In this document: piece after piece, positions 1 to 12,162 of the stretch
Position numbering within the stretch: position 1 is the stretch's first letter
How the letters are laid out: every line of letters starts with the position of its first letter
Assembly (NCBI RefSeq): GCF_024679245.1
Contig: NC_090191.1
Coordinates: 40,568,024 to 40,632,023, forward strand
Direction of reading: 5' to 3'
Length of the DNA: 64,000 nucleotides
Source: Pseudorasbora parva
Taxonomy: Eukaryota > Chordata > Actinopteri > Cypriniformes > Gobionidae
Notes under the pieces: generated by a model
The model's input: the letters and a program-made list of their open reading frames with translations, nothing else
The model's database searches: none
What the model was told of the DNA's origin: nothing
Position numbers and translations under genes: made by a program

Positions 1-42
<42 letters not shown>
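1..42. repeat. (CA)n microsatellite at the window edge
   Basis: An uninterrupted CA dinucleotide run occupies the first bases and continues off the left edge, so its full length is unknown. Open frames across it are low-complexity and not genes. Confidence 0.97.
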
Positions 43-45
<3 letters not shown>

Positions 46-99
46 CGTGTTTCCATGTTTTATGGGGACTTTTCATAGACGTAATGGATTTCATACTGT

Positions 100-355
100 A
101 CAAACTGTACATCCTATCCCCTTACACTGCCCCTGCCCCTAAACCTACCCATCACACACACACACACACTGCCCCTAAACCTACCCATCACAGGAAACAT
201 TCTGCATTTTTACTTTCTCAAAAAAAACTCCTTCTGTGTGATTTATAAGATGTTTTCCTCATGGGGACCTAAAAATGTCCCCTCAAGGATAAGGATTTCG
301 GATATTGCCATCTTTGTGGGGACATTTTGTCCCCATAACGTAGGGATTACAAGGC

Positions 356-407
<52 letters not shown>
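100..407. repeat. Fish interspersed repeat ending in (CA)n
   Basis: A conserved-looking block reading 'ttgtccccataacgtaggg' near its right side is followed by a CA run at 359-407. The phrase 'taaacctacccatcaca' occurs twice near its left side. I recognise the block as a repeat that recurs in fish introns, but I cannot assign it to a class. From 408 to about 658 I see nothing further. Confidence 0.5.
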
Positions 408-410
<3 letters not shown>

Positions 411-659
411 TTATGGTCGGATGGATGTAGAACATTTCCTCTGACAGCGCTGCCCTTTTCTGTCTCGTTTTCTGCGGTACAGGTGATGCCGTCATACAGG
501 TCAGGACTACAGAAAGCACATCGCCTCCAGCAGCATCTGATGTCTGCCAGAGATCATCACACAGCCTCATATTCTCAAATCAGTCCTCAGGAAAGATGAG
601 CAGGAGATTAGATGTTATGATATTAGAGGAAATCCAGCCGTTCTGTGAAAATAAACTTA

Positions 660-735
660 CACTCAAAAAAAATCTGGGTCAAAAACAACCCAATGTTGGG
701 TCAAATATGGACTAACCCAGCGATTGGGTTGTCTT
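660..735. repeat. Partial hairpin MITE (AACCCA-type)
   Basis: The segment carries 'tgggtcaaaaacaaccc' and 'aacccagcgattgggtt'. It resembles one arm of the complete hairpin at 2059-2232, so it is probably a degenerate copy of that family. The DNA from 736 to 1063 is AT-rich with no recognisable feature. Confidence 0.5.
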
Positions 736-1063
736 TAGAAAATATTAGATAGATAGAAGTTTATTTGTCATTACAAATGTACAACTACACTGCAATGAAA
801 TGTGTCTTTTGGAGCAAGCCTCCGGGCTGCAGCTATTTACCAGCGCTGCCACACGCTCTCCGAAGAAAAAAATGCAGATTTTGCAAAATCCAATATATAT
901 ATATATTTAGTTATTATAAATAAATAATAAAATAACATTGATGTAATTTATAAATACATCAAGTAAAATGTACTAAATACTAATATTTTTTATATACAAT
1001 ATTATATATAATATATTAAAAACGTTATTTCACATTTTAAATAAATAAATAAACAAACAAACA

Positions 1064-1472
1064 CACTATAAAAAATTTGTGTTGGTTTTTGTTGGTTTAA
1101 CTTAAAAAAGTAAGTAGCCTGGTTGCCTTAAAATTTTAAATTTATTTAAATTAAAAAATTTGAGTTGAATTAGTTTAATAAATAGAAGGAAATTAGTTTA
1201 ATAAATAGAAACTCAAAAAATATTTTTGTTTCTGAACCACATAAAAAATTTGATAAATCATGAAAATAGCCCAATTTGGCATGTTTCACTGCCTCATCAG
1301 AAATAAAACACACACAATTACCCAACATGCTTACAAAATCTTTTAATAATATTTGAATAATGGTTGTCGATTCTCAAAAATGTTCATTGTATTAACTCAA
1401 AATTTTAATTTCAATGAACTCAAAATTTTAAGGCAACCAGGTAACTTTTTTTCTAAATAATTTTTTACAGTG
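1064..1472. mobile_element. hAT-like MITE, CACTRTAAAAA ends
   Basis: The left end starts CACTATAAAAA and the right end finishes TTTTTTACAGTG, an inverted match. Inside, 'ctggttgccttaaaatttt' near the left is mirrored by 'aaaattttaaggcaaccag' near the right. Members of the same family lie at 24428-24789 in the isx gene and, truncated, at about 60690-60814 in bicd1. I found no clean target duplication. It has no coding capacity. Confidence 0.7.
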
Positions 1473-2058
1473 TTAGTGTTTGTGGCCCATTAACAACTTG
1501 TTCTACTGAAGAATTAATGTATTATTAATTTAATACTACTTCATTACTAAAATGAATTATGAATCTTATTTATTGTTAAAATCTGCTAATGAAAGCTTGC
1601 AGCAGCAGTGGTAGAGCGGGCATGAGCGTGGTCTTGGACTACACAGGGGCATTAGAGTCAAAGCTATTGATTTTCCTGACTGAGAGCATTTGTATGTGCT
1701 GCCAGTCTTCCGCTTTTCAGCTTGTAATTCCTCCTTCCTCTGGCTGGAGAGCTCAACCTTCAGCCGTCTCGACACTAAAAAAAGCAGAAGTTAGAGGAGG
1801 AGCGGTGATTTACTCTACGCTGATTTCATTTCAGGGTTAATGGGCCCAAAAACAGTGTCTGTCTCAGATCAGAGAGTGTAAAGCAGCCAGTCTAAATCTG
1901 ACCTGACAGCGCTCTCCTCTGTACTGTCATTCATGTCAGAGCGGCTAAAGCGCATACTTTCTGCCTCCAGGACAAAGGAATCCGCTGGGTGAATCTGGGC
2001 CCACCTGGATCTCTGTGTCAGACTAATACGATATCTAACATCGCCCGGGCAGCTCACA
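1473..2058. other. No feature recognised
   Basis: This stretch is not obviously repetitive. Short open frames exist on both strands, but none has splice context or recognisable protein content. Confidence 0.5.
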
Positions 2059-2232
2059 CACACTAAAAAATGCTGGGTTAAAAACAACCCAAGTTGGGTT
2101 GAAAATGGACAAACCCAGAAATTGGTTTGTTTGAACCCTAGTAAATGGACCCATTCAAACAAACCCAATTTCTGGGTTTGTCCATTTTCAACCCAACTTG
2201 GGTTGTTTTTAACCCAGCATTTTTTAGAGTGT
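2059..2232. mobile_element. Near-perfect hairpin MITE
   Basis: Two arms of about 75 nt, each containing 'tgctgggttaaaaacaaccc' or its reverse complement, flank a very short centre. The single strand would fold into one long stem. The ends read as CACACTAAAAAA and its inverse. A 126-codon frame on the - strand across it is an artefact of the palindrome. Confidence 0.85.
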
Positions 2233-2676
2233 AATAACAGATTCTGCACTTTTGTAGCATTACTTGAATTTCTAAATTCTTCTTAAAACGTTATTTAAGG
2301 TTTCTTGTAGCAAAAGTATGCAACGTTTGTTTGACATTCATATTTTCTATTGTATAATTCTCACCTTAAAAATTAAACAGGTTGTTTTTGCTACTGGCTA
2401 TATTGACAACATTCAAATGTTCAATTAGAATAAAAAAATATACATTTTAAATGAATGAATGAATGAATAAATAAATAAATAAATACAAATTGTATGATTT
2501 ACTAAATCTACTAAATACTAAACCCTTAAAAAAATATGAATAAATAAACATACATTTTTCATTTATTTTAAATAAAAACTATGAATTATAAATATGAATA
2601 AAAAATAAAAAAAATAATAAAAAAATATATATATATATAATTTTTTTTTAAATTATACAATTATGTTATCTCACAC
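2233..2676. other. AT-rich intergenic DNA
   Basis: AT-rich sequence with short AAAT/GAAT runs and no recognisable gene or element, ending in the short CA tract that was the target of the hAT insertion. Confidence 0.5.
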
Positions 2677-2684
2677 ACACACGC

Positions 2685-4026
2685 CAGGGATGGAAATTAG
2701 CACCCGCCACCAGCCAAATGCGGGTGATTTTGAGTTGTGGCGGGTAAACTCGCTTCACCTTGGCGGGTAAATAAAAATAGCATACTGTTTCCCCTCTTTG
2801 TAAACTTTGTTCAATGCATGCGAGTGCGGCCGTATGTCCGAATATGACCAGTCGTTTTCGCCGTCATTACCCAGATGTAGTACCAGAAGACGCGAATACG
2901 AACTCGCGCGCGCTGAGAGAAGATCCATCACTGCGCATCATCCGAGAACGCGCACTTGTCTCACAGCGCGCAAATATTGAGTTCTCTTTCAAGTCTTGTG
3001 CTTAAATGGACAAACTCACACAAAAAGTATGTCAACATGTCCATCTTGATTAGTATCCAAGCAGATATAATCTGAATATGCCTCAAGTGAACGTTATACA
3101 GTCGAGAAAGAAGAGCATATCTCTGCACTCGGTCTTAAAGGGGCAGTAGCCTTTACTGCTGTCTGTTTAATGTCAAACAAAAGGGCACCACTCACTGCTC
3201 TTGAATAGCTTTTGTAAGTTTAATAAGGATTAATCTTTAATTTAAACAGTTAAAATATGCAGTTATTTAACATTTGATTACTTTATTGAATTTCTGTACC
3301 TTTCTGCAGGCCAGTAGACCTGTACATTAGCTATTATTAAATGCACACATGAGTGAGGTCAAGTTAAACATTTTACTTTGAATTGTATTTTATACTGTGG
3401 ATTGTTGCAATGTGCTAAATAAATATTTGCATAATTTGTAATTGATTAATATTTGAAACTTTAATATTAATTTATGCAATCGCAATGCCTTGATTTTTAG
3501 TAAAGTTACACAGTCACAGCATTAGCCATAAATGCAATGGTACTAATAGTTGGCATAATTTCTTTTGGTGCTTCGGTTTCGGCCAAGAATTTTTTATTTC
3601 TGTGCATCCCTACTGACAATTTTTTGCTCAGTGTGTCGTCAACACGCTTCAGAAGATGCCAAAACTAATAGTTTCATTGTTGGGACTAAAAACCTAAAAC
3701 TGGAAGCCATAAAAGATCACGAATCATCCAAATGCCACATCCAGGTAAAAAAAAAAAGCGCACAAAGCCCTACTCATTTAATGAAATGTATATCAGTTCT
3801 TGGTTTGTGTGTGTATAAGAGAGATAGAGAAAATGTCAGTATTTCATTGAGACTTGAGATTAAATAAACTGCTTAAGTATTGTAGAGCTTGTAGTATTAA
3901 TTTTTCACAGTTACACATTGTCGGTTAAAACAAGAAAGTGGCTGGTAAAAATATGGAGTGGCTGGTAGATTTTGAAATCCACCAGCCACAGTGGCCGGTG
4001 GACAAAAAAGTTAATTTCCATCCCTG
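2685..4026 (+). mobile_element. hAT-family transposon (non-autonomous), 8-bp TSD
   Basis: The terminal inverted repeats read CAGGGATGGAAATTA at the left and TTAATTTCCATCCCTG at the right. The element is flanked by exact 8-bp duplications, ACACACGC at 2677-2684 and 4027-4034, which is the diagnostic hAT signature. The insertion split a CA-type microsatellite. At 1.34 kb it is too short for a full hAT transposase and no dimerisation domain is visible. Subterminal regions on both sides are rich in CCACCAGCCA-type words. Only a zinc-finger remnant of coding sequence remains. Confidence 0.9.
3565..3867 (+). pseudogene. TTF/BED-like zinc-finger remnant inside hAT element
   Basis: A 100-codon open frame contains CSVC near its start and later DHESSKCH, a C-x2-C ... 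H-x5-H arrangement. The intervening residues, including FIVGTKNLKLEAI, resemble the N-terminal finger of the ZNF862/ZMYM6-like group of hAT-derived proteins, in my judgement. A splice-donor-like CAG|GTAAAA follows the final histidine region, so this may be a former exon of the parent transposase gene. No catalytic domain follows. It is probably non-functional. Confidence 0.5.
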
Positions 4027-4037
4027 ACACACGCGCG

Positions 4038-4155
<118 letters not shown>

Positions 4156-4641
4156 ATTATTAGGTATCTTGATTTACTGATCACATTTTTTTCCAGGCAC
4201 ATTTTACCAATTCCAAACCACATTAATCTTAATAACTACTATTAATTTTGTATTTAATCATTTATAAATGAAGGCTGGAACTGAAAAACACAGGTGTACA
4301 GAATTACTGTTATGTTTTTTTTAACAGATTAAATGAGCCAAGAGATTTAACTCAGACTTAGAAGTCAAAATGTATTAAATGCCCATGAGAAGGATACAAT
4401 ACTAATGTAATACTAGACATTACAGTGAAGGCATGACCATTGGACAGGGAAATGCTCATTGGGTTAAATACTTGACTTGACAAAAAAGAACTCCCCAACA
4501 GCATTTTACAGGAAACAAAACTGGACAACCTGACAAGGCAAACATGAGGACTATATATACAGAGACTATGGGAACACATGACTATGACAACCAATGAACA
4601 GCCAGAACTCAATCACATGACAAGACAAGAAACCAAAAGGC

Positions 4642-5345
4642 TTGTTCGACTTCACCTAGCGATGCGCAGACCGATCGGCGGCTGACTTGAAGCAGTGCAT
4701 GCCGGTTAGAAATTTTGTCCGACTTGAGACAGCGCCGACGGCACGTGACTGTGACGTATGTCAACAAAGTACCGCGAGAGCGATTCGAGAGCAGCCGGCT
4801 GATGCAGCCGCTGCAGATTCTCAACGGGGACTGCAGGAGGATGCACAAGCTCTGATGACGACACAGCTGATCCACAATTGGCCGATTCACCGCATGACAG
4901 CAATCACGTGCGTTTCGTGTTTATTCTAAAACCTTATGTTACACTAATACTCACAAATCATTTATTTATAACAGTAAAACCTCTTTTCATGTAGTCGCGA
5001 TGTTATATTGTAATGTTTATCAAACTAAAACTGATAAAAACCGTTGACAACACTTCATTGATAGTGTAGGTTTATATGTTGAACTTTAATCTTGTCCAAA
5101 TAGACGCTTTATTAAACAGTATATAAAGTATTGAATGAAAATGTCATTTGAAACATCTGTGTATTTGAGAAATATTGCATTTATTTAACTTCAGCTGTGA
5201 TAAAGTTTGCAAACACTGCTCAAGCGTCACCACGGGAAGCAGAAAGTGTCCGACTTCACGTCTCCGTTTGCAGCTCCTCCCCGCCTGCACTCGGCTACTC
5301 TCACCGATCGCATGCATCCAGCCGCAGCCGATGTCGAACACACCT
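4642..5345. mobile_element. Nested MITE with TTGTTCGAC-type ends
   Basis: The left end includes 'cttgttcgacttcacc' and the right end 'gatgtcgaacacacc'. They are imperfect inverted repeats followed by CG-rich subterminal DNA that differs from the AT-rich surroundings. A smaller relative with better-preserved ends lies at 45482-45643. It has no coding capacity. Confidence 0.5.
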
Positions 5346-5683
5346 AAAGAGAACTATGGACACATGACTAGACCAACCAATGAGAACATGACACATAGAC
5401 AAGGGAACCAATCAGAACAGGACACATGAAACTAGGGAAGCACATGACATGATCACATAAGGGCAAGGAGGTCACATGACAAGAGCCAGGAAACATGACT
5501 ATGATAATAAACTTCAAAATAAAACATGAAACAAACAAAACCCTAAGCAACTGTGACATGGGATCTGTAGACAGGTTATGTAAAGAATCCTAAAAAACAA
5601 CCGCCACTTCATAGGAATAACAAGCTGAAGTGTTGTAAAATACATGAAGACTGTTTTTTATAGGCTTTAAAGACAGATAAGTT

Positions 5684-5899
5684 GAGAGTGGCTCTTGAAG
5701 GACCAGATCCTCTTGTACTGTTTGAAGAATTCATCTTCCAGAATCTGACAGTAAGTATTTGGAGTTCATTTTTAGTCCATATCCTATCCTGAAGTCTGTT
5801 TTACAGAGATGGACTAAAAATTATACTGTCGGACTCTGGAAGATGAATTCTTCAAACAGTACAAGAGGATGAGGTGCTTCAAAAGTCACTCTCAACCCA
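5684..5899. repeat. Long hairpin (foldback) repeat
   Basis: The arms at 5684-5790 and 5811-5899 are imperfect reverse complements, for example 'tgaagaattcatcttccag' against 'ctggaagatgaattcttca'. A loop of roughly 20-40 nt lies between them. It is probably a MITE nested within the surrounding foldback. Confidence 0.75.
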
Positions 5900-6000
5900 T
5901 CTGTCTACAGACCCAATGAGTATTTCACCGTCCAATGGTCATGCCTTAACTGCAATGTCTAGTATTACATTAGTGTTATATCCTTCTCATGGGAACTTAA

Positions 6001-6826
6001 AGGACAACTCCGGTGAAAAATGACCCTAGGGGTGATTAACAGATGGTTACCGTGTAGATCGTTCTCTGGGATGCGTTTTCATGAAAATCGAATGTAAAGA
6101 GTTTTATCTCTAAAAACTGATTAGCTTATAACGCTTGTCTATGGGGCATAGGATAAAAAGTCGAATTAAATTGCTAGTTAATACCACGAAGTGTACAAAC
6201 AGTTTAATAAGAAGATACTTTATAATAACAGTACATTACGCATTTACAGACGGCAGCCATCTTGGAAAACAGTCTCGACGAGTCAAGCGACGAACGCTGT
6301 GCTAAATGATGAACTGTGACTGAGTCTCATATGGGACACCTTCTTCCCTTGTAGTTAGTCAACCTTATATTTTAATAAACAGATATATTCATGTATTTCC
6401 ATGTAATTAGATTTCAAAAACTTAATTCCTATTGATCAGCTAAATTGGCACAGCGTTCGTGGCTCGACTCGTCGAGACTGTTTTCCAAGATGGCTGCCGT
6501 CTGTAAATGCGTAATGGACTGTCTTTATAAAGTATCTTCTTATTAAACTGTTTGTACTCTTACAAAGTTCTCAATGCTTCGGTCTGCATGTAGGGACCCT
6601 CATTATGCTGCCGTGTTAGTGTGAGGCTATTTTGAGCCTTGTTAGTGGTATTAACTAGCGGTTTAATTTGAGTTATTCTATGCCTCATAGACAAGCGTTA
6701 TAAGCTAAACAGTTTTTAGCGATAAAACTCTTTACATTCGATTTTCATGAAAACACATCCCAGAGAACGATCTACTCAGTAACCATCTGTTAATTACCCC
6801 TAGGGTCATTTCTCACCGGAGTTACA
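6001..6826. mobile_element. Large foldback MITE, TTAA at the left end
   Basis: The left arm begins directly after TTAA (5997-6000) with 'aggacaactccggtg', and the right arm ends '...tctcaccggagtt'. The arms extend over 300 nt each: a segment starting 'acggcagccatcttggaaaa' on the left recurs inverted on the right, at about 6470-6500. The right terminal few bases have diverged, so no second TTAA remains. It is non-coding. Confidence 0.75.
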
Positions 6827-7717
6827 TTACAATACATTTTGTCTTGTCTTAGAGTTAAATCTCTTATTTTGCTTGTTTGATCTCTTAAAGAAAACATGCC
6901 TAATAATTCTACACAACTGAATATAGCTTTTATAAATGGTACAGGTGGACCTCTGTGCTGTGAATGTCAATGTATGCCAAAATGTTTTATTAAAGGAACA
7001 AGAGAAATGCTATTTCTGTGATATGACCTCTTAAAGGTGTGGGGCACCAGAATCACGTAGTAGAGCTTGAATAACAGACGTTTGCCCTTAAGTAATTCTA
7101 CAACACACATAAATCAAGTTTATTGTGAAAGTCACTCAAGTCATAAAGGATCCGTTTGTGCTGTTGTCTCTCTATCCTAACGTGCGGCGCCACCAAAGGC
7201 AGAGCAGTAAGTCGACGAACCAACGAGGCTTCTCGTTAACAGGGAAACATCTCATCGGATCCATGATGCACTGCAGCCGCTGTCATATTTACATGTACAG
7301 TGATGGGTAATGACGCTCGAAAAAACCAACAACGTGAGCGATTATTGCTGGAGGCCCCTTCGTATTCCTGTCGTGAAATGCGATCACAGCACTGGCATCA
7401 CAAATAAGATGACAAACACAGGAACTAACACCTGCCAATAGCAAAAACAGGCCAAAATTTTAGCTACCAGTGAAATTTCACAATTCTCTACTCTGCTAAA
7501 ACTAACCACCTAACTAATATAAATGTAGACAGTTAAATAAAATGATAACAAATAATTAAATTACAAGCAATAGCACAAATAAATACAACAGAACTAAGAT
7601 ACAAATTAAATAAACAGTGCTTTTCAGGTAGGTCAAACAGAAATATTACGCCGCTGTCACTTTAAGAGTGAATGCACAGAACTAATACACTAAAATTCTA
7701 TCACCAGACAACTAAGC
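6827..7717. other. No feature recognised
   Basis: No repeat structure, splice-flanked exon or RNA gene was recognised in this stretch. It is moderately AT-rich. Confidence 0.45.
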
Positions 7718-8287
7718 CCCTTTCACACTGCACGTCAGACCCGCAATATTCCCGGAGCATTGCCGGGTCGCCTTCTGTGTGAAAGCAACCACGTCCCGGC
7801 ATTGATTACCGAATTGAACCCGGGTCGGGGACCTAGTAACATTGCGGGATTCGATCCGGGACGAGCGCTGTGTGAACAAAAGCCGAAACTAATGCTGCAA
7901 CGTGTACGTAGTTATCGTGCGACTCCTAGAGCTTGTTTTTTCAATAATACAACCCTGCAGTGCCAGAAGAGCTAGTCAGTGTTTTAAACGCAGAGAGTGT
8001 TCGTATACAAAAGAAACTAAAACTAAACAAGCAGAAATGTGCGCAAACTGGACACAAGTCGAGACCACGGAGCTCCTTACTATCCGCGCTGAAGCTGAGA
8101 TCGCTCGCCTTTATACGTCACATCAGGATGTCACGTGTCAACTCGACCCGGGACCGTTACGGGTTGTGTGTGAAAGCGCACATATTACGGTATTTCGCTG
8201 GCAGTGTGAATGGACCAAATCTAGCGGCCCGGGAACAAATGCCGGGTTCATTATCCGTGTATTTGCCGGAATCGCAGTGTGAAAGGG
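7718..8287. mobile_element. MITE with CCCTTTCACACTG ends
   Basis: The left end reads CCCTTTCACACTG and the right end CAGTGTGAAAGGG, exact inverted repeats. The subterminal DNA is rich in CCCGG/CCGGG words and short TGTGTGAA motifs mirrored on both sides. A target duplication could not be fixed. Overlapping open frames inside are neither splice-flanked nor protein-like. Confidence 0.75.
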
Positions 8288-9117
8288 ACTCTAGTGAACT
8301 CAAATATTAATAGCGGATCTAGGCATTTAATCACTCATGCGAAGAATTTCGGGACTAATAATATATTTGACGCAAATATTTTTTGCAAATAGTCACAATA
8401 ATATTATTTCCCTGACTAGAATTTCGTCCACTGTTCTGTTTGACCTGGTTACAGGCTTGCTTTGCTTTGCCATTAGAGTAGGCAAGAGAACCCTATGTTC
8501 ATCAAGAACCATTTATGTTCAGAAGGAAAGTTCAAATTCAGAAGAACAGTTCATGTTCAGAGAAAACATTCATGTTGAAGAACTGTTGATAATAAAGATT
8601 GAGAAGATTGGATCAGTTGTGCTCTTTTTCTGTGAAATAGTTGATGCTGTCCAGCCTGACCCAGAGTCTACCTCCACCGGCCCCCAGGTAAACCTGCTGT
8701 AAGTACTAAACAGTAACTAAAGGTAACTAAAGGGGGCGGGTCTTTGCGAACGTTCAATTCTTAAACTTTGTGACGATGCAGCGCTGTCCTGTTAACGGTC
8801 CCGAGCGTCATTCATGTTTGTTCATGTTCATGTTTTCACAACATCTCTTTGTAAAAATTCATGAAAATGTTACCGATTGACAGCGTTTCATATACTCACC
8901 AACAATGACTTTTACTCACATGTACACCCTGCATATATATGTCTTGTGTGTGTATTATCTGAAGATATTGTCCATTTCTGCATGATAATATGACCAGAAC
9001 AGATTATTACGCAATCATCTATTCAAAGAAGAAAATATAGATAATAAACTACTAGATATATTCTCTATTCTTCAGAATACGTGATGCTGTTTTAGTAAAA
9101 GTCACTGGTGTGATGCT
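8288..9117. other. No firm feature; short GTTCA-rich tract
   Basis: Around 8500-8580 the motif TTCATGTTCA/GTTCAGA recurs several times and could be a degenerate tandem repeat. A 121-codon frame at 8337-8702 has no recognisable domain and I do not call it a gene. Confidence 0.4.
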
Positions 9118-10280
9118 ACAGTGCTGTGAATGGTTGCCAGGGTGTTGCTAGGGCATTTATTGCATACTGGTGTGTGTGGTTGCCAGGGCTCTGGTTGCCA
9201 AGTTATTGGTGTGCGGTTGATGGTTGTCAGGGTGTTGTGTGGTTGCTTAAGTGAGCTGGGTGGTTGCCAGGGTATTGCTACCTGTATGTGGTTGCAAAAA
9301 AAGGTTTTTAGTGATTGTGGCGTGTATATATATATGCAGTTGCTATGTGGTTGCCAGGGCATTGCTACAGTATGCGATTGTTGGTGGTTGCCAGGCTGTT
9401 TCTATGTGGTTGTTAGGGTGTTCCAGGTGGTTGCATTGGCAGTCCTCTGCGTTTGCTAGTGTGTTATAGGTGGTTGTCAGGGTGTTGTTATTATGTGGTT
9501 GCAAAAAATGTTTTTAGTGTTGTTATGCAGTTGCTTGTTGATTCCCAGGGTTTCAGTGTGGTTGTCAGGATGTTCCAGGTTGCTGTCCTAGCATTTCCCT
9601 GCAGTTGCTAATGTGCAGGTAGTTGTCAGGGTGTTGTTTAATGGTTGCTAAGGTAAGATGCATTGTTGTTAGGGAGTTGCTATGCAGTTGCAAAAAAATT
9701 CTAAGTGGTTTTAATGTGTTGCAACATTGTTCTAGGTGTTTGCCAAGATATGCTATGTGGTTGTGGGTCGTTGCCAGGGTTTCCATGTTGTTGTAAGAAC
9801 GTTTTAGGTGGTTTTGCATTGAATTCCTGTGGTTGCTAGTGTGTGTTGTGGGTAATTGTCAGGGTGTTGTTATATGGTTGCTATGGTGAGCTGTGTGATT
9901 GATAACACGCTACTTTGTGGTTGTGAAAATGTTCTTAGTGATTTTACCATGTTGCTAAGCAGGTGCTACAGTGTACTAGGTGGTTACCAATATGTTGCTA
10001 TGTGGTTGTGGGTGGTTGCCAGAGTTACACTGTGGTTGTTAGTGTGTTTTAGGTTGGTGCCTTAGCTTTTCCCTGCAGTTGCTAATGTGTTGTGGGTGGT
10101 TGTCAGGGTGTAGTTATATGGTTGCTAAGGTGAGCTGCGTTGTTGCTATGGAGCAGTAAAATGATGTCAGTCGTTGTAGGGTGTCGCAACAGTGTTCCAG
10201 GTGGTTGCCAAGATGTTGCTATGTGGTTGCCAGAGTTAAACTGTGGTTGTTAGGGTGTTCTAAGCAGTTGCCATGGCATT
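9118..10280. repeat. Degenerate GTTGC-rich minisatellite
   Basis: About 1.2 kb is built from diverged copies of a unit of roughly 30-40 nt containing 'tggttgccagggtgttgct'. Units vary in length and order, so only the core is constant. The strand bias (G and T rich on +) produces long spurious frames on both strands. Confidence 0.9.
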
Positions 10281-10791
10281 CCTTTGCAGTGTCTAGTGAG
10301 ATTTGAATTGCTGCTGTGTGTTTGCATGAAAATATGTGTAATAATGAATGTACAGAGTAATACATGTTCATCCAACAGAAAACATGAAGAGTATAACATA
10401 TTTATTTCAATGATACAGCATTTTCATTTCATAACATCGGACTTCACTAGTCTACACCAAAGAGACTTTCCCTCTGTGAACAGAATGCACAATGACACTG
10501 CAGTGCCTTTACACAGATTATCAACTTTCCATTGAGATACGAGTGAGGAAAAACGGGAAGAACTGAGACAGAACAGGACAATATAGTAAAGGGAACAATG
10601 AAACCGGTCCTATAGTAGACAAGAACTCTAGCCTGTTTTACACAGCAATCCTGTGAGTCATATAACCTTTAGGCGAGTGAAGGATAGTCAAAAATAGATA
10701 CGGGCATGTAGAGAATGATGCATACTGATTTATGTCCTCCATATACAGTAGAAGCAGCAACTAACTCTCCTTCTGATACAGTAACACACAC
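10281..10791. other. No feature recognised
   Basis: Non-repetitive intergenic DNA between the minisatellite and the next MITE, without recognisable coding or RNA content. Confidence 0.45.
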
Positions 10792-10795
10792 TTAA

Positions 10796-11618
10796 AGGGT
10801 TACTTTGGTGATTTAGCATTGAGCTTTGTATTTATCTGGGTCATTAATGTAGTAGAAATGTGAAAATATTTTTGAATTTGGTGCCTTCTAAACTGAGAAA
10901 AGACAGAAAATGTAATTTTCTCTCATGGGGATGAAAGACTACAATTCCCAGAATGCTTCGCTTCTCTACGAGGCCACTCCCAAAGCCACGGCTACTGAAT
11001 CACTGGATCTTTTGCTCACCGCGTTAATTTTCATAAAATCAGTTCAGTTAGAGAACAGACACTACAATTAAAAACTGAATGGATCTCTTCAATATAACGT
11101 GAGTGAGCCGAGCGAGTGACACGGCACAAACGCAGCAGGAGTCAGATTACATTCATGAGGAGAGCTGAGGCAAGCGCGGACGTGGCAGTCGTTCTCAGCG
11201 CGTGTTCAGTCTAGAGTGTTTTCAGTTCATGCCTTTGCAAGCTTAACTTTCATAGGAACTCATTTGAGAAGTTGAAACACTCACTTTGCTACGCACCGCT
11301 CCGTTTAAATGAATGCCTGCAGCTGCGAGCTGAGCTGTGAGTGCGATCTCTCATCCCTCATGGACCGGTAGAAAACATGTGGAAATGGCTCCCTCTGCTG
11401 ACTGTAGTCTTTAGCCTCTGGTCAAAAAATCCCCAGATGACGCAAAATGGCGATATTTGCATCATTGGAGTATTTTTTCCAGAAATAAAATACATAAATC
11501 TCTCATCTCAGGGGGATATGAGGGGGGGGGGGGGGGGGGGGGGGGAAGCACGATCATTTGAATATACTCCTGGGTTTCTACTGACACAAAGCCATATGCT
11601 AATCGCTGAAGTAATACT
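10796..11618 (+). mobile_element. TTAA-flanked MITE (family member 1)
   Basis: The element is flanked on both sides by TTAA (10792-10795 and 11619-11622), the target duplication typical of piggyBac-type transposition. Its ends are AGGGTTACTTTGG and an imperfect inverse ending GAAGTAATACT. A related copy in the same orientation lies at 52767-53526, sharing for example 'gaaaagacagaaaatgta' and 'gactacaattcccagaatgc'. It contains a 24-G homopolymer at 11522-11545. Confidence 0.8.
11522..11545. repeat. 24-base poly(G) run
   Basis: A pure G homopolymer of 24 bases follows GATATGA. The sister MITE copy has only six G at the equivalent place (about 53446), so this run has expanded here or is partly a sequencing artefact. 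Confidence 0.85.
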
Positions 11619-11622
11619 TTAA

Positions 11623-12162
11623 AGTGACAGGTCATCTAAAAATCAATCATTTACTTCATAATGACAATATAAAGCATCAATATCATATAATTTAGTCTAT
11701 CGGTAAATAATGACTCATCACACAAAGCTATAATTTTGACTATGAGAGATAGTCGGCATGAGGAGAAAATTACGTCAGAACAATGATTTCAGGGAGAACT
11801 TTTCCTTCAGACCTCTGTTATGATCCAGAAGGAACTGTGTGCACTTTGGACTGATTGCAGTCTCTTTAATGTTGCATGAAATGTGCTCACTCAAATGCCT
11901 TCCACCTGGAAGATGCACTGTGCCAAAGCCTTCGCCCCTGAGTTGTGTTTGAGTTCGACTTTCAGTGGACTGGAATCGACATGCCGACTGTTAGCAGAAG
12001 AGCCAGAAGGCTTTGTATAAATCAAACAATGGCACTGAAACACATACAACTTAGGCAACGAGCGAAAAGCATTCTAGCATTCAAAGTTGACTATTATTGC
12101 AATATTCACAGTAGAGTATATTGTGTAAATGTTCTGTATGCATGGAAATTACGGATGGCCTA
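11623..12162. other. No feature recognised
   Basis: Intergenic DNA with no recognised repeat end or exon. A 103-codon frame at 11945-12256 runs into the next MITE and is not protein-like. Confidence 0.4.

Larger units (their letters stand above)
4381..5993. mobile_element. Composite foldback element with nested insertions
   Basis: The left arm, about 4381-4463 ('cccatgagaaggata...cattggacag'), is matched in inverse orientation at about 5912-5993 ('...gttatatccttctcatggg'). Between the arms are two further inverted structures, listed separately, so this is a layered insertion site. No transposase is visible. Confidence 0.65.

Noticed and set aside
1869..2249. 126-codon - strand frame
   Set aside because: Most of it translates a palindromic MITE. 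No splice sites or homology.
7902..8310. Two overlapping frames of 126 and 116 codons
   Set aside because: They lie inside the CCCTTTCACACTG-ended MITE and overlap each other in different phases.
9102..9819. Frames of 84-109 codons in the GTTGC minisatellite
   Set aside because: They reflect strand-biased tandem repeats, with no conserved frame between units.
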